DNA of 64,000 nucleotides from Microbacterium testaceum StLB037 (GTDB lineage: Bacteria; Actinomycetota; Actinomycetes; Actinomycetales; Microbacteriaceae). Numbering within the stretch: position 1 is the first letter of the stretch; each line of letters starts with the position of its first letter. The stretch spans positions 868,110-932,109 of the forward strand of contig NZ_VTQH01000001.1 in assembly GCF_008763945.1 (NCBI RefSeq), in the 5' to 3' direction. Below are positions 26,412-37,089 of this stretch, piece after piece. The notes beneath the pieces are model-generated. The model was given only the letters and a program-made list of their open reading frames with translations. It did no database searches and was not told the origin of the DNA. Both the position numbers and the translations under genes were made by a program.

Positions 26412-28798
26412 TCAGGAGATCAGCAGAGCGACCGGGTAGGTCGCCAGCAGGTCGGCGAGGCGGGTCGGACCGCCCTGGTACTGCTTGCCCGTGAGCACGT
26501 CGATGACGAGCGTGTCGGGAAGCAGCAGCACGGTGTCACGCCATCCGCCCGCGGTGCGCAGTCCGTGGGGCAGCCGCGTCGCGACCGCCGACACCCCACC
26601 GCGATCGAACGCGACGACATGATCGGATGCCACTCCGGCGGCCTCCAGCGGACGGTACACGTCCAGCGGCACGTCGTTTCGCACCCGCAGCGCGCGAGAG
26701 GTCACGAGCAGCTTCGCGGCACCGGTTCCGTCGATGCGCGGGCGCACGGCATCCGTCCCGTCGATCGAGGCGAGCAGGCGACGACGCTCGGCGAAGTCCA
26801 CCGGCCGACGGTTGTCGGGGTCGACCAGGGACTGCTCCCAGAGCTCGGAGCCCTGGTAGACGTCCGGGACGCCCGCGCCGAGGATCTGCAGCAGCTTGGC
26901 CGAGAGGCCGTTCGACCAGCCGTCGGGCGAGATCTCGTCGACGAACGCGCGCACGCGCTCGGCAGCGGGACCGGTTGCCGCGTCGACGACCGCGTGCATG
27001 CGCTCTTCGAAGGCCTCGTCCTGCTCCCACCAGCCGGTGACCTCCGACGCCTCGCGCGCCGCCTTCTCGGCGTAGGCGTGCAGGCGTTCCCGGTAGTCCT
27101 TCAGACCCTCGGGGGTGGATGCCGATGCCGGCCACGCCCCGACGATGGCCTGCCACAGCAGGGCGTCGAAGGGACCGTGACCGGTCGAGGCGATGCCGCG
27201 GAACTCCTCGAGCCGCGCGGCCCACTTCTCGGGGATCTCGGCGAGCACGGCGATGCGGGCGCGGGTGTCCTCGCCGCGCTTGGTGTCGTGCGTCGACAGC
27301 GTCGTCATCGCGGTGGGCCACGACGCGTGACGCAGCGCCTGCGCGGTGTGGAAGCCCGCGACGTCGAGGGAGAACTCCCCCGGGTCGCCGCCCACCTCGG
27401 TGAGCGAGCCCAGGCGCGTGTAGCGGTAGAACGCCGTGTCTTCGACGCCCTTGGCCATCACGGGTCCGGTCGTCTGCTGGAAGCGCCAGGCGACCTCGAG
27501 GCTCGTGTCGGCGAGCACCGGGACGAGCTTCTCGATGACATCGCCCAGCTCGGGGCGACGCACCTCGGCCTCGCCCGCGGCGGCGTCGAGGTGCCGACGG
27601 CCGGCGGGAAGGTAGGAGCGGTACACCGGGAAGCAGGCGAGGATCTCGGCGAGCGCGTCCTGCAGGACGTCGGCCTCGAACTCGGTGCGCAGCGCTTCGG
27701 GGAGTCCGCGCACCAGGCGACGGATCTCCGAGACCTGGATCGAGTCGGCGATCTTGCGCTTGGTGTCGTGGATCAGGTCGTGCCAGCCGGTGAGCGGTGC
27801 GAGACCGGTGTCGGCACGCAGGCGCGCGTCGAGGGCGTCGAGCGCCGCCTCGCCCGCGGGGTCGGTCAGCACGCGGTCGATCTCGGCGAGGGCGTCGTAG
27901 CCGGTCGTGCCGGCCGTCTTCCACCACGAGGGCAGTGCCTCGCCGTGCTCGAGGATCTTCTCGCCGAGCACGTAGCCGACCTCGCCCTCGCCCGCTTCTT
28001 CCAGCGCGAGCGCAAGTCGGTCGAGGTAGCCGCCCGGATCGACGAGCCCGTCGGGGTGGTCCACGCGCAGGCCGTCGGCGAGGCCCTCGCGCACCCAGCG
28101 CAGGATCTCGGTGTGCGTGGCGTCGAACACCTCGGGAAGCTCGACGCGCACGCCCGCGAGGGTCGTCACGGCGAAGAACCGACGGTAGTTGAGCTCGTCC
28201 GCCTCGTCCTGCCAGAACCGCAGCTCGAAGTTCTGCGCCTCGAGCAGAGCGCGGACGTCCGAGGTACCCGTGCCGGGGGCCACCGGGAAGGCGTGGTCGT
28301 AGTAGCGCACCAGCCCGTCGGGGGCGTCGTCAGCCGGGGTGGGGTCGTACGAGATCTCGTCGATGACCGCGTCGAGGTGGTCGCCGAGCACCGGCACGCG
28401 CACCTTGCCGGCACCGAACTCCCAATCGATGTCGAAGTCCTCGGCGTGCGCCGAGGCACGGCCCTGGCGCAGCACGTCCCACCACCACGCGTTCGTGCGC
28501 GGTTCCGAGACGCCCATGTGGTTCGGCACGATGTCGATCAGGATGCCGAGCCCCTGGGCCCGAGCAGCCTCGGCGAACCGGTCGAGACCGTCGGCGCCGC
28601 CGCGGGCCGGGTCGACGCGCGTGACGTCGACGACGTCGTACCCGTGGTCCGATCCGGGCGTGGCCTCGAGGATCGGCGAAAGGTATGCCCACGAGACCCC
28701 GAGGTCACGGAGATACCCCGTGACCTCGGCGGCGTCGTCGAGGGTGAACGATTCGCGGATCTGCAGGCGGTAGGTCGAAAGCGGATGCCGCATCTCGG

Positions 28799-28802
<4 letters not shown>
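26412..28802 (-). CDS. treY: malto-oligosyltrehalose synthase
   Basis: A 796-residue GH13 enzyme that isomerises the reducing-end alpha-1,4 bond of maltodextrins to the alpha,alpha-1,1 bond of trehalose. [11 protein letters not shown] at the N terminus, [22 protein letters not shown] (catalytic Asp) and the long insertion typical of TreY are all present, and the length matches. The start is the GTG at 28802, which overlaps the glgX stop by four bases (GTGA) with GGAG upstream in glgX; an ATG at 28793 is the alternative. Strict coupling to glgX suggests debranched glycogen feeds trehalose synthesis. Confidence 0.95.
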
Positions 28803-31021
<2,219 letters not shown>

Positions 31022-31102
31022 GATAGACCAGCGTCGTTTCCGCGAACGGCCGCCGTCATCGCTGTTGACAGTCCACCCTCCCCCGACTATGCGCGCGGGT
31101 CT

Positions 31103-31591
31103 CTATGCGCGTTCGGGGGGATGCCGCAGGAGCTCGATGCGCTCGTCGAGGTAGCGGCCGAGCGGCATGAGACCCCCGGCGCTGCTCCACCGCACCAGGA
31201 GCTCGCCGCCACGGACGGCCACGGGCGTCGACGAGGGGCCGACCGCGGCCGGGTCGATGCTCTCCCACCCGATGTGGATCGTCTCGCCCTCAGGCACTCC
31301 GCCCCGCGCCGCCGCGGCCGAGAGTTCGGCGCGGCGACGCTGCGACTCCGCGGCGAACCCCCGCCGGACCTCGGGGCGCGAGCGCACGATGTCACCGGTC
31401 GCGAGCAGGGCGTCGTCGGTCAGCAGCAGGGCCCCCAGGTGCCAGGCGGTGCCGCGCGGCGCGATCCGGGCCGCCCGGGGGATGCCGAGGAGTCGGCGTC
31501 CCTCGTGCAACTCGCCGAGCCGCTCGCGCGGGACGCCGGTCAGGCGGGCGCGAGCCTCGTCGAGGAGAGCGGAGAGGGCGGAATCGCTCAT
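31103..31591 (-). CDS. conserved hypothetical protein
   Basis: A 162-residue soluble protein with an Arg-rich helical N terminus, a mixed middle (WHLGALLLTDDALLATGDIV) and a C-terminal half that looks beta-rich (IHIGWESIDPAAVGPSSTPV, GGELLVRWSS). I do not recognise a family. Its ATG overlaps the stop of the upstream coiled-coil gene by four bases (ATGA), so the two are translated together, in one operon with the small alarmone synthetase. A functional link to stress signalling is only inferred from position. Confidence 0.75.
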   Translation of the reverse strand: MSDSALSALLDEARARLTGVPRERLGELHEGRRLLGIPRAARIAPRGTAWHLGALLLTDDALLATGDIVRSRPEVRRGFAAESQRRRAELSAAAARGGVPEGETIHIGWESIDPAAVGPSSTPVAVRGGELLVRWSSAGGLMPLGRYLDERIELLRHPPERA

Positions 31592-32442
31592 CGGTCGGAT
31601 CCTCCGTCGCGTGCGGCTTCAGCCCGCTCGACGGCTTCCGCGGCGGCCCGCACGGCCTCGCGCGCACGGGTCTGCTCCCTCATCCGCTCGGCGAGTGCGC
31701 CGTCGGCTGCGTCGGCGTCCTTCTCGGCCCGCTCCAGATCGGCGCGGAGGCCGTTCACGCGCTCTCGAGCGCGCGTGGCCCGCTCGCTCGCCGTGTCCAC
31801 GCGACGATCCGCGGCCGCGTTCTCGCGCTCGGCGTCGGCCTTCGCCCGCTCCGCCTCCCGCACGGCCCGTTCCGCGGCCTTGCGCGCGCGACGTGCGGCG
31901 AGGTCGTCGCGCGGGGTCTCGGGCAGCGTGAGCGTGTCGGGAACGGAGCCCGCCACCGCCTCCGCCAGTGCCCCCTGCGGCAGACCCGCCGGGTCGATCG
32001 CCGACACCAGGCGCCCGGTCAAGACGGCGGCGGCGGCCGCGGCGTCGACGACCGCGGCGTTGACGGTCTTCTCGACGGCGTCCGTCACCGCGGGACTCAG
32101 CGGGTTCCCCGCGGCGGCGGCCAGTTCTCCCGCCCGGCGCGCGAGGGCCGCGACCAGCTGCCGCCGTTGACGACCCAGTCGCCCGAGCTCCGCGGCATCC
32201 AGGTCGTCCTGCGCCTCGTGCAGTGCGCGCGAGAGCTCGACCGCTTCACCGAGCTGGCCGTCGCGCACCAGCAGGTTGACCGCCCACGCGGCCACCGTCG
32301 GTTTGCGCAGCTTCGCGACCTTGCGTCCGACGAGGCCGCCCTCGGCTGCGGCGCGCTCGTTGCGGGCAGCGGTGAACCGCGACGGGGGAAGGACGAACAG
32401 TTCGGCGGCGACCTCGTCCACGCGGGCGTCGTCGTCGCTCAT
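31588..32442 (-). CDS. conserved hypothetical protein with C-terminal coiled coil
   Basis: A 284-residue protein. The N-terminal ~150 residues are helical and include FVLPPSRFTAARNERAAAE and KVAKLRKPTVAAWAVNLL, a pattern I remember from actinobacterial proteins of unknown function. From about residue 180 to the end there are long Ala/Arg/Glu heptads, a likely coiled coil. No signal peptide or membrane helix is seen. It sits 21 bases after the alarmone synthetase gene and overlaps the next gene by four bases. Confidence 0.75.
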   Translation of the reverse strand: MSDDDARVDEVAAELFVLPPSRFTAARNERAAAEGGLVGRKVAKLRKPTVAAWAVNLLVRDGQLGEAVELSRALHEAQDDLDAAELGRLGRQRRQLVAALARRAGELAAAAGNPLSPAVTDAVEKTVNAAVVDAAAAAAVLTGRLVSAIDPAGLPQGALAEAVAGSVPDTLTLPETPRDDLAARRARKAAERAVREAERAKADAERENAAADRRVDTASERATRARERVNGLRADLERAEKDADAADGALAERMREQTRAREAVRAAAEAVERAEAARDGGSDR

Positions 32443-32463
32443 CCCTCCATTGTGTCGTCCTCG

Positions 32464-33141
32464 TCAGAGCGAGACCACTCCGGGGTACGCGCCCCGGATC
32501 TCCCGGTGCAGGCGCTCCATCCGGGTGTCGAGCTCCGCGGCGGTGTCGGCGGCGTTCTTCAGCTCGGCGAGAAGGTCCTCCGGCACGAGGCGATCGTATT
32601 TGTAGTAGATCTTGTGCTCGAGGCTCGCCCAGAAATCCATCGCGATCGTGCGGAACTGCACCTCGACGGGCACGTCGACCCGGCCGGTCGAGAGGAACAC
32701 CGGCACCTCCACGATCACGTGCAGGCTCTTGTAGCCGTTCGCCTTCGGGTGCGCGATGTAGTCCTTGACGTCGCGCACGGTGATGTCGTCCTGTCGGGTC
32801 AACAGGTTCGAGAGCCGGTACGCGTCGTCGATGAAACTGCACGTGACGCGGATGCCGGCGACGTCGGTGATGGCGGCGCGGATAGAGTCGAAATCCGTCT
32901 CGATGCCCTTGCGGCGGACCTTGTCGACCAGGCTGTCCGGCGACTTGACCCGACTCGAGACATGCTCGATGGGGTTGTACGCGTGCATCTCCTGGAACTC
33001 TTCCCGCAGGATCGAGATCTTCGTCTCCACCTCGGCGAGCCCGAACCGGTACTCCATGAGGAACCGCTGGAACTCGTCGCGCATGGCCCGCAGGGCCGCG
33101 CTCGAGACCGTGATCTGCTGCTCGTCCAGCGGGTCCGACAT
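32464..33141 (-). CDS. small alarmone synthetase, (p)ppGpp synthetase (RelA/SpoT domain)
   Basis: A 225-residue stand-alone synthetase that transfers pyrophosphate from ATP to GDP or GTP. It has only the RelA/SpoT nucleotidyltransferase domain: RVKSPDSLVDKVRRKG, DVAGIRVTCSF, NGYKSLHVIVEVP and VEVQFRT are the substrate- and metal-binding motifs, followed by a helix for oligomerisation. It lacks the HD hydrolase, TGS and ACT domains, as in YjbM/YwaC-type enzymes. It probably heads an operon with the two unknown genes downstream; a 47-codon gene lies 43 bases upstream on the same strand. Confidence 0.92.
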   Translation of the reverse strand: MSDPLDEQQITVSSAALRAMRDEFQRFLMEYRFGLAEVETKISILREEFQEMHAYNPIEHVSSRVKSPDSLVDKVRRKGIETDFDSIRAAITDVAGIRVTCSFIDDAYRLSNLLTRQDDITVRDVKDYIAHPKANGYKSLHVIVEVPVFLSTGRVDVPVEVQFRTIAMDFWASLEHKIYYKYDRLVPEDLLAELKNAADTAAELDTRMERLHREIRGAYPGVVSL

Positions 33142-33184
33142 GGTGCCGACGATAACGAAGACGACTACGAGCCCGCTGGGAGCG

Positions 33185-33328
33185 TCACTTTCGCGGGGGC
33201 TCGGTCGCGGCCCGCGGGACCAGCTCGCCGTCGACGACGTCGATGGCGACGAGGTCTCGGAACACGTCCGGCAGATCGTCCGGGTCGTTCCACGATTCAG
33301 GATGCCGAGGTGTGGGGGGATTGATCAC
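33185..33328 (-). CDS. small acidic protein, 47 residues
   Basis: A GTG start with a near-ideal AAGGAGG six bases upstream opens a 47-codon frame that ends in TGA 43 bases before the alarmone synthetase gene. The product begins MINPPTPRHPESWNDPDDLP and continues with LVAIDVVDGELVP; it is acidic and Pro-rich, without a membrane helix. No family is recognised. Ribosome binding site, codon use and collinearity with the operon support a real gene. Confidence 0.6.
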   Translation of the reverse strand: MINPPTPRHPESWNDPDDLPDVFRDLVAIDVVDGELVPRAATEPPRK

Positions 33329-33433
33329 GGCGCCCTCCTTCCGTGCAGTGCCCCCACTGTGACAGGCGTCGTCGCCACGCCCGGTGGACTTGACACCTGG
33401 AATTCAGCGGCGTATCCCCGACACGCTCTGGCG

Positions 33434-33439
33434 TATCGT
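33434..33439 (+). promoter_or_regulatory. -10 element (TATCGT) of a leaderless promoter
   Basis: TATCGT matches TANNNT and ends seven bases before the ATG at 33447 of the first DUF7882-like gene. Confidence 0.55.
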
Positions 33440-33446
33440 GGGCCGC

Positions 33447-33773
33447 ATGGGGACCATTCACTACGGCGGAAGCGGCACGACCGTCCACATCGAGGACCGC
33501 GCCCTCGCGCACCTCAAAGTCGTCATCTCGACGAAGCTGCGCCGCGGCGAAAGCTTCACGCTTTCGTGGCGGCACCGCGACGACGAGGAGCGCGGGCGCA
33601 GCACGCTGTGGCTGCACCCCGCGATCCCGCTGCGCTTCGTCTTCGACGACAGCGAGCCGACCACGCTGAGCCGTGAATGGATCGAACGGCTCGCCGACTC
33701 GGCGAATTCGTCGGGCGGCATCATGCTCGTTCCCGAAGACATCGCCCCGGTCGAGCAGACGGAGAAGAGGTGA
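33447..33773 (+). CDS. DUF7882-like small protein, copy A
   Basis: A 108-residue soluble protein of a small Microbacteriaceae family that I recall as DUF7882 (sometimes mislabelled ATP-dependent DNA ligase). Pattern: MGTIHYGG, then EDRALAHLKVVISTKLRRGESF, LWLHPAIPLRF and WIERLADSANSSGG. No catalytic residues are obvious; the conserved KLRR and W-x-H-P segments may form a nucleic-acid or protein interface. Two paralogues follow within 750 bases. The ATG at 33447 is fixed by the leaderless promoter; the frame is open 21 codons further upstream. Function unknown. Confidence 0.78.
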   Translation: MGTIHYGGSGTTVHIEDRALAHLKVVISTKLRRGESFTLSWRHRDDEERGRSTLWLHPAIPLRFVFDDSEPTTLSREWIERLADSANSSGGIMLVPEDIAPVEQTEKR

Positions 33774-33776
33774 GCC

Positions 33777-34094
33777 TCAGCCCTCGTCGACGAGGGCGTC
33801 TTCGCTCGGCTCGGGCGTGATGGCCAGACCGTTGGGGCCCGAGGCCGCCAGCATGAGGTCCTCGACCCAGACGCGGTTGATGCGGGGCTGACGGCTGCCG
33901 TAGAAGTGGAACTGGATCGGCACCGAGGGGTGCATCCAGAAACTGCGGCGACCGCTGCCGTCGCCGACCTCGACGTCGAACATGAACGACTCGGAGCGCC
34001 GAAGCTTGTTCATCACGACGATGCGCAGGTGCGCAAGCGTGCGGTCATCGATGTCGACCGCGTTGGCAACGGTGTCGTAGATGAATCTACCCAT
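33777..34094 (-). CDS. DUF7882-like small protein, copy B (diverged)
   Basis: A 105-residue paralogue of its two neighbours, on the opposite strand. It keeps DDRTLAHLRIVVMNKLRRSESF, FWMHPSVPIQFHF and WVEDL but is clearly more diverged than copies A and C are from each other. Its stop is three bases from the stop of copy A, with no room for a terminator. A TAGGCT -10 box ends seven bases before the ATG. Function unknown; coexpression of the three copies is not forced by their layout. Confidence 0.78.
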   Translation of the reverse strand: MGRFIYDTVANAVDIDDRTLAHLRIVVMNKLRRSESFMFDVEVGDGSGRRSFWMHPSVPIQFHFYGSRQPRINRVWVEDLMLAASGPNGLAITPEPSEDALVDEG

Positions 34095-34101
34095 GCCGAC
34101 G

Positions 34102-34107
34102 AGCCTA
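34102..34107 (-). promoter_or_regulatory. -10 element (TAGGCT) of a leaderless promoter
   Basis: On the minus strand TAGGCT ends seven bases before the ATG at 34094. Together with the boxes at 33434 and 34196 it shows that each of the three paralogues has its own leaderless promoter. Confidence 0.5.
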
Positions 34108-34195
34108 TCCGAGGAACGCACGTTCAGCCGCTTTCCGGGATGCCACGTCCTCGCATGCGAAATCAACCCCCGCCGAGCACGCGTCGGCGCGCGAC

Positions 34196-34201
34196 TAGCG
34201 T
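34196..34201 (+). promoter_or_regulatory. -10 element (TAGCGT) of a leaderless promoter
   Basis: TAGCGT ends six bases before the GTG at 34208 of the third DUF7882-like gene. Confidence 0.55.
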
Positions 34202-34207
34202 GCTGGT

Positions 34208-34519
34208 GTGGGAACGCTCTACTACGGCGACGTCGCGACGCCGATCGAGATCGAAGACCGGGCTCTGGCGCACGTGAAGGTGGTCATCGCGACCAAGCTC
34301 CGCCGCGGCGAGAGCTTCACTCTGTCGTGGGTCCACGGACCCGACCAGGAAGTGGGGCGCAGCACCGTGTGGCTGCACCCGTCGATCCCCCTCCGGTTCG
34401 TCTTCGACGAGCCCGAGCCGGCGCTGCTCAGTCGCGCGTGGATCGAGGCGCTCGCGACCTCGGCGAACTCGTCGGGAGGGTTGCTGCTCGTCGACGAGCC
34501 GGAGTCGTCCGGCTCCTGA
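34208..34519 (+). CDS. DUF7882-like small protein, copy C
   Basis: A 103-residue paralogue, very similar to copy A along its whole length: EDRALAHVKVVIATKLRRGESF, VWLHPSIPLRFVFDE and WIEALATSANSSGG. The similarity extends to the DNA, which suggests a fairly recent duplication. It starts with GTG from a leaderless promoter and ends at TGATCA, where its stop abuts the stop of the convergent MarR gene. Function unknown. Confidence 0.78.
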   Translation: MGTLYYGDVATPIEIEDRALAHVKVVIATKLRRGESFTLSWVHGPDQEVGRSTVWLHPSIPLRFVFDEPEPALLSRAWIEALATSANSSGGLLLVDEPESSGS

Positions 34520-35056
34520 TCACGCCTCCGCCGGGGCGTCGACCTCGGACTCCCCCGGGTGCGGGTCGACCTGGTCCACGGCATCCTGCAGCCGACCGAG
34601 GCACGCGATGACCGCGGCACTCTCTTCCGGAGTCATGTCCGCGACGGCGGCCATCATGCGGGTGTGCATCGAGCCGAGCGTGGCGCGAACCTCGTCGTCG
34701 CTCGCGGCGGTGGCGACGATGAAGATGCTCCGGCGGTCGGTGGGGTGCGGCACCCGCGTCACGTGGCCCGTCTTCTCGAGGCGGTCCACGATGGCGGTGG
34801 TCGACGCCGTCGAGACGCCGAGGTACCGGGTGAGTTCGCTGGGAGAGACCTGCCGCTTCTGGCCCGCCGCCTTGATGAGGTAGCGCAGGACGAGGAGTTC
34901 GTTCTCACCCATCGACATCGATTCGCGCGTGCGGCGGCGCATCGCGACCTCGGCGGCCCGGTACACGCGAAACGCCTGCAGGACGTCCACCGCGCGTCGC
35001 CGACGATCCTCGTCGCTCGCGCCGTACCAGTAGCGCGACTCGGCCCCTGTCTCCAC
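34520..35056 (-). CDS. MarR family transcriptional regulator
   Basis: A 178-residue winged-helix regulator. The HTH and wing read PSELTRYLGVSTASTTAIVDRLEKTG and VPHPTDRRSIFIV, flanked by dimerisation helices; the N-terminal ~45 residues form an extra helix. The GTG start has a TAGGAT -10 box six bases upstream and no ribosome binding site, so it is leaderless. It is divergent from a second MarR gene with 135 bases between them, suggesting shared control. The effector is unknown. Confidence 0.88.
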   Translation of the reverse strand: METGAESRYWYGASDEDRRRRAVDVLQAFRVYRAAEVAMRRRTRESMSMGENELLVLRYLIKAAGQKRQVSPSELTRYLGVSTASTTAIVDRLEKTGHVTRVPHPTDRRSIFIVATAASDDEVRATLGSMHTRMMAAVADMTPEESAAVIACLGRLQDAVDQVDPHPGESEVDAPAEA

Positions 35057-35062
35057 CTGGGC

Positions 35063-35068
35063 ATCCTA
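35063..35068 (-). promoter_or_regulatory. -10 element (TAGGAT) of the MarR gene on the minus strand
   Basis: On the minus strand TAGGAT ends six bases before the GTG at 35056, a leaderless promoter in the region shared with the divergent MarR gene. Confidence 0.55.
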
Positions 35069-35125
35069 TGTCAGGCCGCACGTCCAGCCCCCTGCCGGGC
35101 CGGTCGACGGGCGGGTAGCATCTAG

Positions 35126-35142
35126 GTAGAACGGCTATCTAC
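35126..35142. promoter_or_regulatory. candidate MarR operator (GTAGA-N7-TCTAC)
   Basis: A perfect inverted repeat GTAGA/TCTAC with a 7-base spacer lies in the AT-richer part of the gap between the divergent MarR genes. It overlaps TATCTA, a likely -10 region of the plus-strand gene. Size and spacing fit a MarR dimer site. Confidence 0.5.
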
Positions 35143-35191
35143 TTGATCGGGATGAAAGACAGTAGCGAACCGAGAGACCTGAGGAGGCGAG

Positions 35192-35680
35192 ATGGGCGAG
35201 GCGACTTCCGCGGACGACGTGGTCAGAGCTCTCAACGACCTCACCGACTCCGGCGTCGCGTCCGAGCGCGTGGCTCTGCACTCCCTCGGCATCGGCCCCA
35301 ACGATGCGAAGGTGCTGCGCTTCCTGCTGCAGCGGACACCCGACGACGAGCCCGTCACGCCCCGGCTGCTCGCGTCGATGCTGGGGATCTCGTCCGCGGC
35401 GACCACCGCTCTGATCGACCGGTTGGCCGATGCGGGCTGGGTCGAGCGCGAACCCTATCCGGGAGACCGGCGATCGATCGTGGTGCGTGAGACGGTTCAC
35501 GCCGACTCCCCCGCCCGCCGCATCCTGGCCGTGCGCAGCGATTCCGCCGCGGCGGCGGCTCACCGCCTCGGCCCGGCGGAGAGGCGGATCGTCGCCGACT
35601 TCCTGACGGACATCGCGCGCAGCGAGAAGCGCGGGATCGACGAGATGTCCGCAGACGACGAGGCGCCCCGCGGGTCCTGA
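35192..35680 (+). CDS. MarR family transcriptional regulator, second copy
   Basis: A 162-residue winged-helix regulator related to its divergent neighbour: PRLLASMLGISSAATTALIDRLADAG and REPYPGDRRSIVV are the recognition helix and wing. The C-terminal dimer helix contains LGPAERRIVADFLTDIARS. GAGGAGG a few bases before the ATG shows normal initiation, unlike its leaderless partner. The two genes may regulate each other through the operator at 35126-35142. Confidence 0.87.
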   Translation: MGEATSADDVVRALNDLTDSGVASERVALHSLGIGPNDAKVLRFLLQRTPDDEPVTPRLLASMLGISSAATTALIDRLADAGWVEREPYPGDRRSIVVRETVHADSPARRILAVRSDSAAAAAHRLGPAERRIVADFLTDIARSEKRGIDEMSADDEAPRGS

Positions 35681-35707
35681 CGTGCAGGCCGCGGGACGCC
35701 CCGGGAG

Positions 35708-35947
35708 TCACTCGGTCGCGCGGCCGGTCTCGTTCTGCAGGCGGTCGATCTGCTCGGACGCCTCGGCCTTGGTCAGATCGGCGGGGATCTCCTCACCCGC
35801 CTCGCGCGCGAGCGTGTCGAGGTAGCTGCGCTGCGGGGCGGTCATCGGCTCGTCGCCGGTCACCCAGTCGGAGGGGTCTTTCTCGGCGGGGTTGTCGCCC
35901 TCGCGGACGGCACCCAGGGTCTCTTCTTCGCGGGAGGTATCGCTCAT
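35708..35947 (-). CDS. DUF3072 family small protein
   Basis: A 79-residue soluble protein. The segment MTAPQRSYLDTLAREAGEEIPADLTKAEASEQIDRLQ is the DUF3072 domain, found in many bacteria and of unknown function; it resembles a SAP-like helical motif. The N-terminal half is acidic and probably disordered. The gene is convergent with the second MarR gene. Confidence 0.88.
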   Translation of the reverse strand: MSDTSREEETLGAVREGDNPAEKDPSDWVTGDEPMTAPQRSYLDTLAREAGEEIPADLTKAEASEQIDRLQNETGRATE

Positions 35948-36025
35948 GAGGGAAGGCTAGGCCGCACCTCCGACACGGGAACCGGGATTGACAGCCCGCT
36001 CAGGCGGGTAGGGCATCCTGGTTCG

Positions 36026-36991
36026 ATGCCCGAAGACTCGCGCCCCGCCGACGTCGCCGTCGACACCTTCCGCCGGGGGCGCTCCCGCACGCGCGTGACC
36101 CGCATGTCCACGGGCGCCCGGAACGGACGCCCCTTCGTCCTCATCGCCGGGATCGGCGTCGCGTCGACCTACTTCGAGTTCCTCGCCCCTCTGCTCGCCG
36201 AGAGGGGCGATGTCTACGCCCTCGACCTTCCCGGGTTCGGCGGGGTCCCGGCATCCGGAGAATCTCCCACCGCCGCGTACTTCGCCGACCAGGTCGAGGG
36301 TGTGCTCGACCACTACGGGCTGGAGGACCCCGTGCTCATCGGACACTCGATGGGCACTCAGGTGGTCGCCGAGGTCCTCGCCCGGCGCCCCGCCCTCGCG
36401 CACGCGGTGATGGTGAGTCCGGTCGTCGACGAGGCGGAATCGACGGCGATCGTGCAGGGCGTCCGGTTCGTCCAGTCGACGGTGCGGGAGTCGATGCACA
36501 TCGCCCTGCTCGCGGTGTCGGCGTATCTGCTGTGCGGATTCCTCTACTTCTTCGAAGCCCTGCCGCACATGCTGCGCTACCGGATCTCGGACCGGATCGG
36601 GGCGGGGCATGCGTCGCTCCTGCTCATCCGCGGCGAGTTCGATCGCCCCTCGCCCCGCCGCCTGCACTCGCGCCTGGTCACCCGTGCCCGCCACGCCCGG
36701 CGGTGGGAGATCGAGGGTGCCGCGCACTGCGTCGTCAACAGCCACGCCGTCGGGGTCGCTCGCCTCGTCCTGCGCCACATCGACGACGAGCTGCCGGCGA
36801 GGGGACGGATGCCGGCGGCCCAGGCCGCGGTCCCTCCCGCCCGGCACGCCGACGTGACCATGGTGCTGGGGGCCATGGCCAGCCGCCTGGCGGAGTGGAT
36901 CAGCGCCGCCCGCAAAGACGAGACCGGAGTCGAGCGCGCCAAGGCCCGCCACGCCCGCGTCCTGTGGGACGCCTACCGCCCCGGTCGCTGA
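36026..36991 (+). CDS. alpha/beta hydrolase
   Basis: A 321-residue protein with an alpha/beta hydrolase domain at about residues 35-260. The nucleophile elbow is IGHSMGT, the Asp is expected in IRGEFDRP and the His in IEGAAHCVVN. The cap region holds a hydrophobic stretch SAYLLCGFLYFFEALP that might contact membranes or lipid. A C-terminal ~60-residue extension ends in a basic helix. CATCCT, a poor -10 match, ends six bases before the ATG. The substrate is unknown. Confidence 0.85.
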   Translation: MPEDSRPADVAVDTFRRGRSRTRVTRMSTGARNGRPFVLIAGIGVASTYFEFLAPLLAERGDVYALDLPGFGGVPASGESPTAAYFADQVEGVLDHYGLEDPVLIGHSMGTQVVAEVLARRPALAHAVMVSPVVDEAESTAIVQGVRFVQSTVRESMHIALLAVSAYLLCGFLYFFEALPHMLRYRISDRIGAGHASLLLIRGEFDRPSPRRLHSRLVTRARHARRWEIEGAAHCVVNSHAVGVARLVLRHIDDELPARGRMPAAQAAVPPARHADVTMVLGAMASRLAEWISAARKDETGVERAKARHARVLWDAYRPGR

Positions 36992-37089
36992 GACCTAACC
37001 CCGCCGAGCCGTCGGAGCAACCCCCGCGACGGCTCGAGCGTCGGCGTCGAGCATGAGAGGGTGTCGACTCGCCCGCGCACCCCCCGCTC

